Shown: positions 1 through 5,650, counted from the stretch's first letter. The stretch is 5,650 nt of DNA from DATDOY01 sp035293045 (GCA_035293045.1 DATDOY010000178.1:1-5650), one strand, 5' to 3'. Numbers and translations: made by a program. Notes: generated from the sequence alone by a model not told the origin.

Positions 1-159
1 GGCCTCGTGTGCGGCCGCGCCCTCGCTCCCGCGGTGAGCGACGAGTTCGTCGCCCCGTTCCCGTTCGCCGGGACGCTGCACGAGGTCGTCGTCGACGTCA
101 GCGGCGCGCCGTTCGTCGACGCCGAGGCCGAGGCCGAACACGCCATCACCACGCAATGA
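1..159 (+). CDS. C-terminal end of a probable arylsulfatase (partial, 5' end outside window)
   Basis: This is an open frame from the first base to TGA at 157-159, giving 52 residues that begin GLVCGRALAPAVSDEF. The pattern of a small G-R-x-x-x-x-x-V-S-D-x-F/Y stretch, then A-P-F-P-F-x-G-T-L/I-H-x-V-x-x-x-V, is what I know from the extreme C-terminus of bacterial arylsulfatases (alkaline-phosphatase superfamily, sulfate ester hydrolysis). There it forms the last strands of the C-terminal subdomain. The catalytic CxPxR formylglycine site would lie far upstream and cannot be seen. After the conserved part the protein ends in an acidic Ala/Glu-rich tail (DAEAEAEAEH). The stop overlaps the ATG of the next gene by the ATGA arrangement, so the two genes are probably translationally coupled. 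The family call rests only on this short tail; the reading frame itself is well supported by codon bias. Confidence 0.65.
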   Translation, partial: GLVCGRALAPAVSDEFVAPFPFAGTLHEVVVDVSGAPFVDAEAEAEHAITTQ

Positions 160-1223
160 CCGAGGGCCCTTCCATCGTTCCGCCCGGCGACGCAGCCATT
201 GCCGGGGTCGATCTCGACGCGCTCGCCGCGTGGATGGACGCCGAAGGGTTGGGCGACGGACCCATCTCGGAGGCCCGTGCCCTCGCCGGCGGGACGCAGA
301 ACATCCTCGTGCGGTTCCGGCGCGCCGATCGCGACTACGTGCTGCGGCGTCCGCCCATCCACAAACGGGGCAACAGCGACGAGACGATGCGCCGTGAGGC
401 CAGGGTGCTGGCCGCTCTCGCGGGGGTGGTCGTGCCCCACCCGGGGTTCATCGCCGGCTGCCCCGACGAGGATGTCCTGGGCGCGGCGTTCTACCTGATG
501 GAACCGGTCGACGGCTTCAACCCCACCACCGGCCTCCCACCGCTGCACGCCGGCGACGCCGCCGTCCGCGCCGCCATGGGCCTCGAGATGCCGGACGCCA
601 TCGCCGCCCTGCATCGGGTCGACTACCTCGCGGTCGGCCTCGACGGTTTCGGCAAACCCGACGGCTACCTCGACCGTCAAGTCGAGCGCTGGCGCGCCCA
701 GCTCGACTCGTATTCCGAGATGGAGGGATACCCGGGCCCCGACATTCCCGGCTTCGACGCGGTGGCGGCCTGGCTCGACGCCAACCGTCCCGATCCGTCG
801 CCACCCGGCGTGATCCACGGCGACTTCCACCTCGCCAACGTGCTGTTCGACCCCTGGTCATCCCGCATGCTGGCGATGGTCGACTGGGAGCTGAGTACCG
901 TCGGCGACCCGCTTGTGGACCTCGGCCAGCTGCTCGCCACGTGGCCCGCCGACGACGATCCCGACGCCATGTTCGCCCAGGTGCAGCCGTGGGACGGCTT
1001 CCCCGGTCGCGGCGAACTCATCGCCCGCTACGGCGACGGGAGCGACCGCGACCTCTCCGCCGTCGACTGGTACGAGGTGCTCGCGTGCTATCGGCTCGGC
1101 GTGATCCTCGAGGGCTCCAACGCCCGAGCGTGTGCCGGCAAGGCGCCCAAGGAGGTCGGCGACCTGCTCCACGCCGTCACCCTCGCCCTCTTCGGCCGCG
1201 CCCGCCGCCGCGCCGGGGTCTGA
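156..1223 (+). CDS. Phosphotransferase family protein (APH fold, ACAD10/11-like)
   Basis: This 355-residue protein has the aminoglycoside-phosphotransferase/choline-kinase fold. GGTQN at residues 45-49 is the nucleotide-binding loop, and YVLRRPP (around 61-67) is the strand that carries the ATP-contacting Lys in classical kinases; here the position is Arg-Arg. HGDFHLAN (221-228) is the catalytic loop with D223 as presumed base and N228 as metal ligand. VDWEL (242-246) with D243 is the second metal-binding Asp, followed by TVGDPLVDLGQLLATW. This wording (VDWELSTVGDPLVDL) is typical of the ACAD10/11 N-terminal kinase domain and its free-standing bacterial relatives, not of drug-resistance enzymes. 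In vertebrates ACAD10/11 kinases phosphorylate 4-hydroxy fatty acyl-CoAs, so a hydroxyacyl substrate is possible but unproven here. The start at 156 is chosen because it overlaps the upstream stop (ATGA) and gives a normal length. An in-frame extension to position 9 is Arg-rich and is a shadow of the sulfatase frame. No membrane segments are visible. Confidence 0.93.
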   Translation: MTEGPSIVPPGDAAIAGVDLDALAAWMDAEGLGDGPISEARALAGGTQNILVRFRRADRDYVLRRPPIHKRGNSDETMRREARVLAALAGVVVPHPGFIAGCPDEDVLGAAFYLMEPVDGFNPTTGLPPLHAGDAAVRAAMGLEMPDAIAALHRVDYLAVGLDGFGKPDGYLDRQVERWRAQLDSYSEMEGYPGPDIPGFDAVAAWLDANRPDPSPPGVIHGDFHLANVLFDPWSSRMLAMVDWELSTVGDPLVDLGQLLATWPADDDPDAMFAQVQPWDGFPGRGELIARYGDGSDRDLSAVDWYEVLACYRLGVILEGSNARACAGKAPKEVGDLLHAVTLALFGRARRRAGV

Positions 1224-1230
1224 CCGTCGC

Positions 1231-2460
1231 TCAGGTGCGGTCGAGCTCGAGCATGCGGATGGCGTTGCCGCGCAACACCTTGTAGGCGACCTCGTCGTCG
1301 AAGCCCGTGAGCATCTTCTCGACGTACTCCCGTGAGTCGGGCCACGTCGTGTCGGTGTGCGGGTAGTCGGTCTCGAAGCAGATGTTGTCGACGCCCACTT
1401 CGTCGAGCGACCGCAGGCCGTGTCGATCCTGGGTGAAGCACCCGAAGATGCGCCCGTAGTAATAGGTCGACGGCGGCTCGGGCACGAGCTCTTTGGAGTG
1501 CTGCCAGCTCTCGTGGTGTTCCCACACCGTGTCGGCCCGCTCGAGCGCGTACGGGATCCAGCCGATCTGCGCCTCGGAGTACGCCAACTTGAGCTTGGGG
1601 AATTGCACGAGCTTGCCGGAGAAGAGCCAGTCGGCGAACGACGCCATGGCGTTGTTGAACGCCAACGTGCCGCCGACCCCACCGGGGGCGTCTGGAGAAG
1701 CCGCGGGCATGGTGGACGACGACCCGATGTGCATGGCGAGCGTCACGCCCCAGTCGTTGCACACCTCGAACAGCGGGTCCCACTTCCCCGAATGGATGGT
1801 GGGCAATCCGAGGCGGTCCGGCAGTTCGCTGAAGCAGATCGCCCGCACGCCGCGCTCCGCGTTGCGCCGCGTCTCCTGCGCGGCGAGGTCGACGTCCCAC
1901 AAGGGGATGATGCAGAGCGGGATGTTGTAGCCATTCGACGGCCCGCACCACTCCTCGACCATCCAGTCGTTGTAGGCCCGCACACACGCGAGACCGAGTT
2001 CCTTGTCGTCGTTCTCGTAGAACGTCTGGCCGCAGAACCGCGGGAAGGTGGGAAACGGAAGGGACCCGTCGACCCAGTTCAGCTCCATGTCCTTCATGCG
2101 GGCGTCGCGGTCCCAGCACCCCGGCCGCATGCCTTCGTAGGTGATGGCCGTCATGGTCATCTGGCTGCGGTCGAACTCGATGCGGCCGTCCTTCTCCGGT
2201 GAAGCCGCCGAGGGAATGGCGACGAACTTCTTGTGGACGTAGATGAGCTTGCCGTCGTAGTACCAGGCGTCACCCCACTCGCCATCGGGGTCTTCTTGCA
2301 TCTCGTAGCGTGCGCCCGGCTTCTTGACGAAGTCGCCCCAGCGCTTGGTCTCGACTTTGGGGCCGCGCTCGCGCCACTGCTCGGGGAGCCACGTCTGCCA
2401 CACGTGCGGCGGCTCCACTACGTGGTCGTCGACGCTGATGATCTTCGGAAGCTCAGTCAT
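1231..2460 (-). CDS. Amidohydrolase family protein (Amidohydro_2, TIM-barrel metal-dependent hydrolase)
   Basis: This 409-residue cytoplasmic protein reads as a complete Amidohydro_2 (PF04909-like) TIM barrel, the superfamily of ACMSD and related decarboxylases and hydrolases. Visible landmarks are IISVDDHVVEPP (7-18; D11-x-H13 stands where ACMSD has HxH), LAMHIGSS (241-248; H244 a likely metal ligand), YSEAQIGWIPYALERAD (294-310, the conserved 'E-x-x-x-GW-x-P-x-x-L-x-R-x-D' strand), FETDYPHTDTTWP (362-374; D365 the expected catalytic/metal Asp) and the closing helix VLRGNAIRMLEL. The substrate cannot be read. Relatives in actinobacteria often lie near acyl-CoA or aromatic catabolism genes. 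I chose ATG at 2460 because the conserved core begins at once after it. An in-frame ATG at 2469 (adding MQG) is nearly as good. The longer frame back to 2607 runs through two inverted repeats and has no family-like sequence. It converges with the phosphotransferase, 7 bases apart. Confidence 0.93.
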   Translation of the reverse strand: MTELPKIISVDDHVVEPPHVWQTWLPEQWRERGPKVETKRWGDFVKKPGARYEMQEDPDGEWGDAWYYDGKLIYVHKKFVAIPSAASPEKDGRIEFDRSQMTMTAITYEGMRPGCWDRDARMKDMELNWVDGSLPFPTFPRFCGQTFYENDDKELGLACVRAYNDWMVEEWCGPSNGYNIPLCIIPLWDVDLAAQETRRNAERGVRAICFSELPDRLGLPTIHSGKWDPLFEVCNDWGVTLAMHIGSSSTMPAASPDAPGGVGGTLAFNNAMASFADWLFSGKLVQFPKLKLAYSEAQIGWIPYALERADTVWEHHESWQHSKELVPEPPSTYYYGRIFGCFTQDRHGLRSLDEVGVDNICFETDYPHTDTTWPDSREYVEKMLTGFDDEVAYKVLRGNAIRMLELDRT

Positions 2461-2480
2461 TCCCTGCATGGTACCGACAT

Positions 2481-2500
2481 ACCTGACATCCGTGTCAGGT
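2481..2500. promoter_or_regulatory. Perfect 8-4-8 palindrome upstream of the amidohydrolase: candidate repressor operator
   Basis: ACCTGACATCCGTGTCAGGT consists of two exact 8-base inverted arms (2481-2488 and 2493-2500) around TCCG. It lies 20 bases before the ATG at 2460 and 11 bases before the alternative ATG at 2469, where a repressor would cover the core promoter or transcript start. The size and symmetry fit a TetR- or GntR-type dimer site; which regulator is unknown and none is encoded in the window. As RNA it could also fold into an 8-bp hairpin with a four-base loop that would hide the AGGT nearest the alternative start. Confidence 0.55.
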
Positions 2501-2536
2501 TGAGCGCCATCCGCCCTCGCGAGTCGGTGACCCGCA

Positions 2537-2610
2537 GGTTTCGTGTGCACTTTCCGTCGTTGGATTCGGACAAGTCGGACGCGATCACGACGGGAAGTGC
2601 ACACCAAACC
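2537..2610. repeat. Long imperfect inverted repeat (24-base arms, 26-base centre)
   Basis: The left arm (2537-2560, containing GTGTGCACTT and CCGTCGT) and the right arm (2587-2610, containing ACGACGG and AAGTGCACAC) are reverse complements at 22 of 24 positions; the mismatched pairs are 2542/2605 and 2553/2594. The 26-base centre holds TCGGAC twice (2566-2571, 2575-2580). It sits 18 bases past the methyltransferase stop and 77 bases before the amidohydrolase start at 2460. On the minus transcript it would form a long stem that could terminate or protect the methyltransferase mRNA, although no T-run follows in that direction. Its length, unpaired centre and intergenic position also fit a dispersed palindromic element (REP- or MITE-like). 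One copy cannot decide between these. Confidence 0.7.
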
Positions 2611-2628
2611 GCGTCCCAGGCGAATTCT

Positions 2629-3363
2629 CTAGGCCGGCGACTTCTCCCAGACCGAGACGTGCGCCGTGCTCTCGCTGGTGAACGGCTCTCGGCGCCACCC
2701 ACCCCAGCGCTCGCGCAATGTCATCCCGGCCATGCGGGCCATCAGATCCAGCTCCGCCGGCCACACGTAACGGAACGGCATGGAGAACACCTCGGCGCGC
2801 CCATCGGTGATTGTGTAGTGGTGGGAGACGAGGCCTTGAGCGACGACGTCGTACTCGTCGAAACCGAGCCGGGTAGGTCCAACGGTGAACGGCCTCACCG
2901 TCTCGCCGGGTGGGAGGCGTTGAAGGTCGGGCACAACGACCTCGATCACGAAGCAGCCGCCGGGCTCGAGATGCGCGCCGACGTTCTGGAAGCACCGCAC
3001 CTGTTCGTCCTGGGTCGTCAGGTTCATGATCGTGTTGAACACCAGGTAGGCGAGCGCGAACGTCCCATCCACTCGGGTCGTCGCGAAATCGCCGAATGTG
3101 ACGCCGATCGCGTCGGCCCCCGGTTTCGCCCGCAACCGGGCGACCATGGCGGGGGAGAGATCGATGCCATGCACGGGCACGCCCCGGCGGGCGAGCGGCA
3201 ACGCGATGCGTCCCGTGCCGATGCCGAGTTCAAGCGCCCGTCCGTCCCCCGCAAGGTCGGCGAGGAAGTCGACCGCGGGATGGACGACGGCGGGGTCGAA
3301 CATGTCGGCCGACGCGGCGTCGTAGCGCTCCGCGATCCGTTCATCGAAGTGGATCTTCGACAC
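2629..3363 (-). CDS. Class I SAM-dependent methyltransferase
   Basis: This 244-residue soluble protein has the Rossmann-like class I methyltransferase fold. ALELGIGTGRIALPLARRG (43-61) is motif I, the SAM-binding glycine loop E-x-G-x-G-x-G. VHGIDLSPAM (64-73) ends the second strand with acidic D68, expected to hold the SAM ribose. GDF (91-93) is the motif II region that contacts adenine. A later strand GGCFVIEVVVPD follows the helix after LEPGG, the usual motif III/post-III area. The C-terminal half (FDEYDVVAQGLVSHHYTI and onward) is the variable acceptor-binding lid, so the substrate is unknown. The start is GTG at 3363: it begins directly before the family-like N-terminus (MSKIHFDERIAERYD), and only a weak GGGG lies in ribosome-binding position. 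It follows the PKD gene on the same strand after a 73-base gap, so readthrough is possible, but the functions look unrelated. Confidence 0.92.
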   Translation of the reverse strand: MSKIHFDERIAERYDAASADMFDPAVVHPAVDFLADLAGDGRALELGIGTGRIALPLARRGVPVHGIDLSPAMVARLRAKPGADAIGVTFGDFATTRVDGTFALAYLVFNTIMNLTTQDEQVRCFQNVGAHLEPGGCFVIEVVVPDLQRLPPGETVRPFTVGPTRLGFDEYDVVAQGLVSHHYTITDGRAEVFSMPFRYVWPAELDLMARMAGMTLRERWGGWRREPFTSESTAHVSVWEKSPA

Positions 3364-3407
3364 GACCCCACTTTGTCAAAGCCAACCCGCTCGCCTGCCG
3401 CGAATTA

Positions 3408-3423
3408 CCGAGTCGTCGCTCGG
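3408..3423 (-). terminator. Weak hairpin after the PKD-protein gene, possible terminator
   Basis: On the minus strand CCGAG-CGACGA-CTCGG forms a 5-bp GC-rich stem with a six-base loop, 13 bases past the stop codon and followed by TAATTC. A second small stem (3425-3437, ACGTC/GACGT around a three-base loop) overlaps the stop itself. Neither is followed by a real T-run, so this is only a candidate. The alternative is that transcription continues into the methyltransferase gene 45 bases further on. Confidence 0.3.
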
Positions 3424-3436
3424 AACGTCGCGGACG

Positions 3437-5650
3437 TCAGATTTCGATCGGGTCGGGACAGAGCTGGAAGCGGATGCGGAACGGCGTGAAGTCCAGCTCG
3501 AATGGCGGCTGGCACACGTGGAACGTGCGCTGGATGTCGTCCACTCCGCTGCGGTTGTCAGTCACCGTCCACGTCACCGTGTAGTCCGCGTGCCCAACGG
3601 TATAGGTGTGCTTCAGCACGCTCCCGCCGACGTCGGCGCCGACCCTGACGGAGTTCGGGGTGCCGTCACCCCAGTTGACCTCTATCCGGGTGATCTGGCC
3701 GTCGGGGTCGGCGCTGGTGTCGGTGAACGTCATCTCGTGCCCCGCGATCGGGTTCGCCGGGGTGTAGTTGAAATTCGCCGTCGGGAGCGCGTTCACGATG
3801 CCAACGTCGATGGTGATGACCTGCTCATCGACCTGTCCGTCGTTGTCGGTCACCCGCAGGCGTACGTCGAACTCGCCCACCTCCACGCCGAAGTCGTGGA
3901 ACGGGTTGCGCGCCGTCGAGTCGACCGTCCCGTCGTTCTCGAAGTCCCAGGCGAAGCTCCACCCGGTCGGCGGCGCGTCGGTCGCGTTCGGGTGCGTGCT
4001 CGCGTCCGTGAACTGGACCTCGCCCGGGTTGATCACATCGTGGTCGAAGTCGGCGACCGGCGGCACGTGCGCAACCGAGACGGCCTTGCTCACGGTGTCG
4101 TCGAGGTTGTCGTTGTCGGTCACCCGCAGATCGCATGTGTACGACCCGCCGTCGTCGAAGCGGTGGCTCGGGTTGGTCTGGCTGCTGGTGAATCCGTCCG
4201 AGCACGTCCACGCCCGCGCCGTGATCGTTCCGTCGGGATCGGTGCTGGCGTCGGCGAACTGCACCGTCTGGGTCTCGTTCGGGGCCGACGGCGAGAAGGT
4301 GAAGTCGGCCAGCGGCCACCGCAGCGTCCGCACCTGGTCATCGGACTCACCGTCGTTGTCGGTCACCGTCAGCTTCACGGTGCTGTTGGTCGGGTTGGCT
4401 CCGAAGTCGTGGGACGGGTTGCGCTGCGTGCTGTCGGTGGTCCCGTTGTTGTCGAAATCCCACGCATAGGTCCATCCGGTCGGCGGAGCATCAGGCGCGT
4501 TCGGATGCGTGCTCGTGTCCGTGAACTGCACCACCCCGCTCCCATTGTCGTCCTGGGTGAAGTTCGCCACCGGCGCGACGTGCGAGACATTGATGGTCTT
4601 GGTCTCGTCGTCCACGAGCCCGTCGTTGTCGGTCACCGTCAGCGTGCACGAGTACGAGCCGCCGTCGGCGAACTTGTGCGACGGGTTCTGTTGGGTCGAC
4701 GTGAAGCCGTCGGTGCAGCTCCAACCCCACGCCGTGATGGTCCCCTCGTCGCTGCTCGTGTCGGTGAACTGCACGGTCTGGGTCTCGTTCGGTGCGGCGG
4801 GGGAGAACGTGAAGTTCGCCACGGGCCGCCGGAGCACGCGGAACGTCTCGGTCCGGGCGTTGTTCTCCTCGTTGAGTTCCCGCACCGTGTTGGCCGGGTC
4901 GCCGGCGACGGAGAGCGAGTGATTCCCCGACGTGGCGGGCGTCCATGCGAAGTCGATCGTCGTCGACGCGCCCGCCGCGAGGTTCACCGCCTGGTCGGCA
5001 CCCACCGGGGATCCGTCGTCGCTGAGCCGGAACGCGGCGCCGGTCACGTCGCGCGTCCCCGCATTGCGCACGGTGGCCCGCACGGTCTGGGCTTCGTTGA
5101 CGATCCCACTCCCGATCACGCTCAGATCGTCGATGGTGAGATCAGCTGCGTTGGGTTCGTACACGAAGACTTTGCCGTCGTGGTCGTCGCCGTCGGTCAC
5201 GGTGAAGAACCCCGCCCCCACCACGATCTCGAGGAGGTCGTCGTCGCCGTCGACGTCGGCGATAACCGGACCGCCGGTCGACGAGTCGGTGGTGATCGTC
5301 GTGCGCCACTCCTCGGCACCGTCGACCGCGCTCACGACGAGCAGCTCCGACGCGGGGTTGCCGTCTTCGGGGTCTCCCTCGAGGATGGTGACGATCTCGA
5401 GCGTGCCGTCGGAGTCGAGATCGGCCACCGAGACGCCGGCCGCGGTGAGCAGCCGGTCGTACGGGACGCCGCGCAGGTCGCCCGTTCCTTGGCCCGCCCA
5501 GTGGTTCGCCCCCGTGCGGTTGTCGAACGTGGCGAGCCGATTGCCGACCTGGGCGATGATCTCGGGCTGGCCGTCGGCGTCGAGGTCGGCGGCGGCGAGC
5601 GGCGAGATCGTCGCCGGCTTCAGGTCCAGCCGCCACAACTCCGCGCCCGT
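3437..5650 (-). CDS. Large extracellular FG-GAP/CARDB/PKD-repeat protein (partial, N-terminus outside window)
   Basis: 737 residues are visible; the frame runs off the right edge. No start is visible: the residue at 5638 is an internal TTG Leu in a continuous TGAELWRLDL. Domains in order (nucleotide spans): three calcium-binding FG-GAP/VCBS-like loops, DLDADGQPEI (5587-5558), DLDSDGTLEI (5422-5393) and DVDGDDDLLEI (5257-5225); a CARDB adhesion domain (about 5146-4829) closing with LNEENNARTETFRV; then five PKD domains, at about 4822-4586, 4570-4319, 4312-4073, 4057-3803 and 3781-3515. Each PKD has an (A)(N/D)F opening, a Q/M-x-F-x-D-x-S strand and a VTDND/VTDNR close. PKD1 and PKD3 each carry a Cys pair. 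The protein ends CQPPFELDFTPFRIRFQLCPDPIEI-like in content, with two Cys, no LPXTG motif and no membrane helix. Such proteins are secreted or surface-displayed and act in adhesion or as accessory domains of enzymes. A catalytic domain or signal peptide, if present, lies upstream. Confidence 0.92.
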   Translation of the reverse strand, partial: TGAELWRLDLKPATISPLAAADLDADGQPEIIAQVGNRLATFDNRTGANHWAGQGTGDLRGVPYDRLLTAAGVSVADLDSDGTLEIVTILEGDPEDGNPASELLVVSAVDGAEEWRTTITTDSSTGGPVIADVDGDDDLLEIVVGAGFFTVTDGDDHDGKVFVYEPNAADLTIDDLSVIGSGIVNEAQTVRATVRNAGTRDVTGAAFRLSDDGSPVGADQAVNLAAGASTTIDFAWTPATSGNHSLSVAGDPANTVRELNEENNARTETFRVLRRPVANFTFSPAAPNETQTVQFTDTSSDEGTITAWGWSCTDGFTSTQQNPSHKFADGGSYSCTLTVTDNDGLVDDETKTINVSHVAPVANFTQDDNGSGVVQFTDTSTHPNAPDAPPTGWTYAWDFDNNGTTDSTQRNPSHDFGANPTNSTVKLTVTDNDGESDDQVRTLRWPLADFTFSPSAPNETQTVQFADASTDPDGTITARAWTCSDGFTSSQTNPSHRFDDGGSYTCDLRVTDNDNLDDTVSKAVSVAHVPPVADFDHDVINPGEVQFTDASTHPNATDAPPTGWSFAWDFENDGTVDSTARNPFHDFGVEVGEFDVRLRVTDNDGQVDEQVITIDVGIVNALPTANFNYTPANPIAGHEMTFTDTSADPDGQITRIEVNWGDGTPNSVRVGADVGGSVLKHTYTVGHADYTVTWTVTDNRSGVDDIQRTFHVCQPPFELDFTPFRIRFQLCPDPIEI
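3803..4822 (-). repeat. Tandem duplication of a two-PKD unit inside the surface-protein gene
   Basis: PKD domains 1+2 (4822-4319) and 3+4 (4312-3803) are two copies of one A-B unit with a period of 510-513 bases (170-171 residues). A domains share FTFSP-A-PNETQTVQF and B domains share DAPPTGW with an AWDF-N-G-T-DST-RNP frame. At DNA level 4496-4528 and 3983-4015 match at 31 of 33 bases, and the 17-mer CGTCGTTGTCGGTCACC, encoding VTDND plus G, occurs at 3838, 4351 and 4621, with a 16/17 match at 4108. The one-codon difference in period comes from a small indel between the A and B halves. Such repeats can recombine and change domain number. Confidence 0.85.

Noticed and set aside
9..155. N-terminal extension of the phosphotransferase frame to position 9
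   Set aside because: The added residues are almost all Arg, Ala, Pro and Gly, and the same DNA encodes the sulfatase tail in another frame. The ATGA overlap supports the start at 156.
1241..1250. Ten-base palindrome TCGAGCTCGA near the amidohydrolase 3' end
   Set aside because: It lies within the codons for LELDR at the protein's conserved C-terminal helix and is easily explained by high-GC codon choice.
1357..2202. 281-codon plus-strand frame antisense to the amidohydrolase
   Set aside because: It lies wholly inside a confidently recognised gene, shows no family motif and has a composition typical of a complementary-strand shadow.
2461..2607. N-terminal extension of the amidohydrolase frame to 2607
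   Set aside because: The added 49 residues are Arg-rich, cross the palindrome and one arm of the long repeat, and precede the point where family similarity begins.
3347..3380. TTGACA-like -35 box upstream of the methyltransferase
   Set aside because: A -10 element at standard spacing would fall inside the coding sequence and reads poorly, so no promoter is called.
2233..3489. 418-codon open frame on the plus strand, longer than the methyltransferase it overlaps
   Set aside because: It runs antisense to the amidohydrolase start, both inverted repeats and the whole methyltransferase. Its sequence is low in recognisable motifs, and such long antisense frames are expected in high-GC DNA.
3803..4822. 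Regularly spaced short repeats resembling a CRISPR array or minisatellite
   Set aside because: The repeats are in frame, encode the VTDND strand of PKD domains, and their spacing follows the domain period.

Overview
This is a high-GC window, with coding strands strongly biased to G or C at third positions. It most likely comes from an actinobacterium, perhaps an Acidimicrobiia/Ilumatobacter-like or mycobacteria-like lineage. That placement is inferred from base composition and from two families that are abundant there: an ACAD10/11-like phosphotransferase and a 'VDDHVVEPP'-type amidohydrolase. No marker gene in the window settles it.

Layout: positions 1-1223 are read on the plus strand. They hold the last 52 codons of a probable arylsulfatase, whose stop overlaps (ATGA) the start of a complete phosphotransferase of the APH/ACAD10-like kinase fold. 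From 1231 to the right edge everything is on the minus strand. In transcription order (right to left) this is a large secreted-type FG-GAP/CARDB/PKD protein cut by the window edge, then a small class I SAM-dependent methyltransferase, then a metal-dependent amidohydrolase of the Amidohydro_2 family. The phosphotransferase and amidohydrolase converge with only 7 bases between their stops.

The non-coding DNA is short but structured. The 168-base gap between the methyltransferase and the amidohydrolase carries two inverted repeats: a 24-base-arm repeat (22 of 24 paired) just after the methyltransferase stop, and a perfect 8-4-8 palindrome about 20 bases before the amidohydrolase start that looks like a repressor operator. 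The 73-base gap between the PKD protein and the methyltransferase holds a weak hairpin that may terminate the PKD gene, and a small AT-richer palindrome next to the methyltransferase GTG start.

Working together: the sulfatase and phosphotransferase are probably co-translated. The phosphotransferase and amidohydrolase families both recur around acyl-CoA, lipid or aromatic catabolism in actinobacteria, so a catabolic neighbourhood is plausible, but no substrate can be read from the sequence. The PKD protein is an independent surface or extracellular protein. I see no CRISPR array, RNA gene, transposase, phage gene or evident defence system. The region reads as ordinary chromosome, with the two inverted repeats and the internal duplication in the PKD gene as the points most worth a second look.
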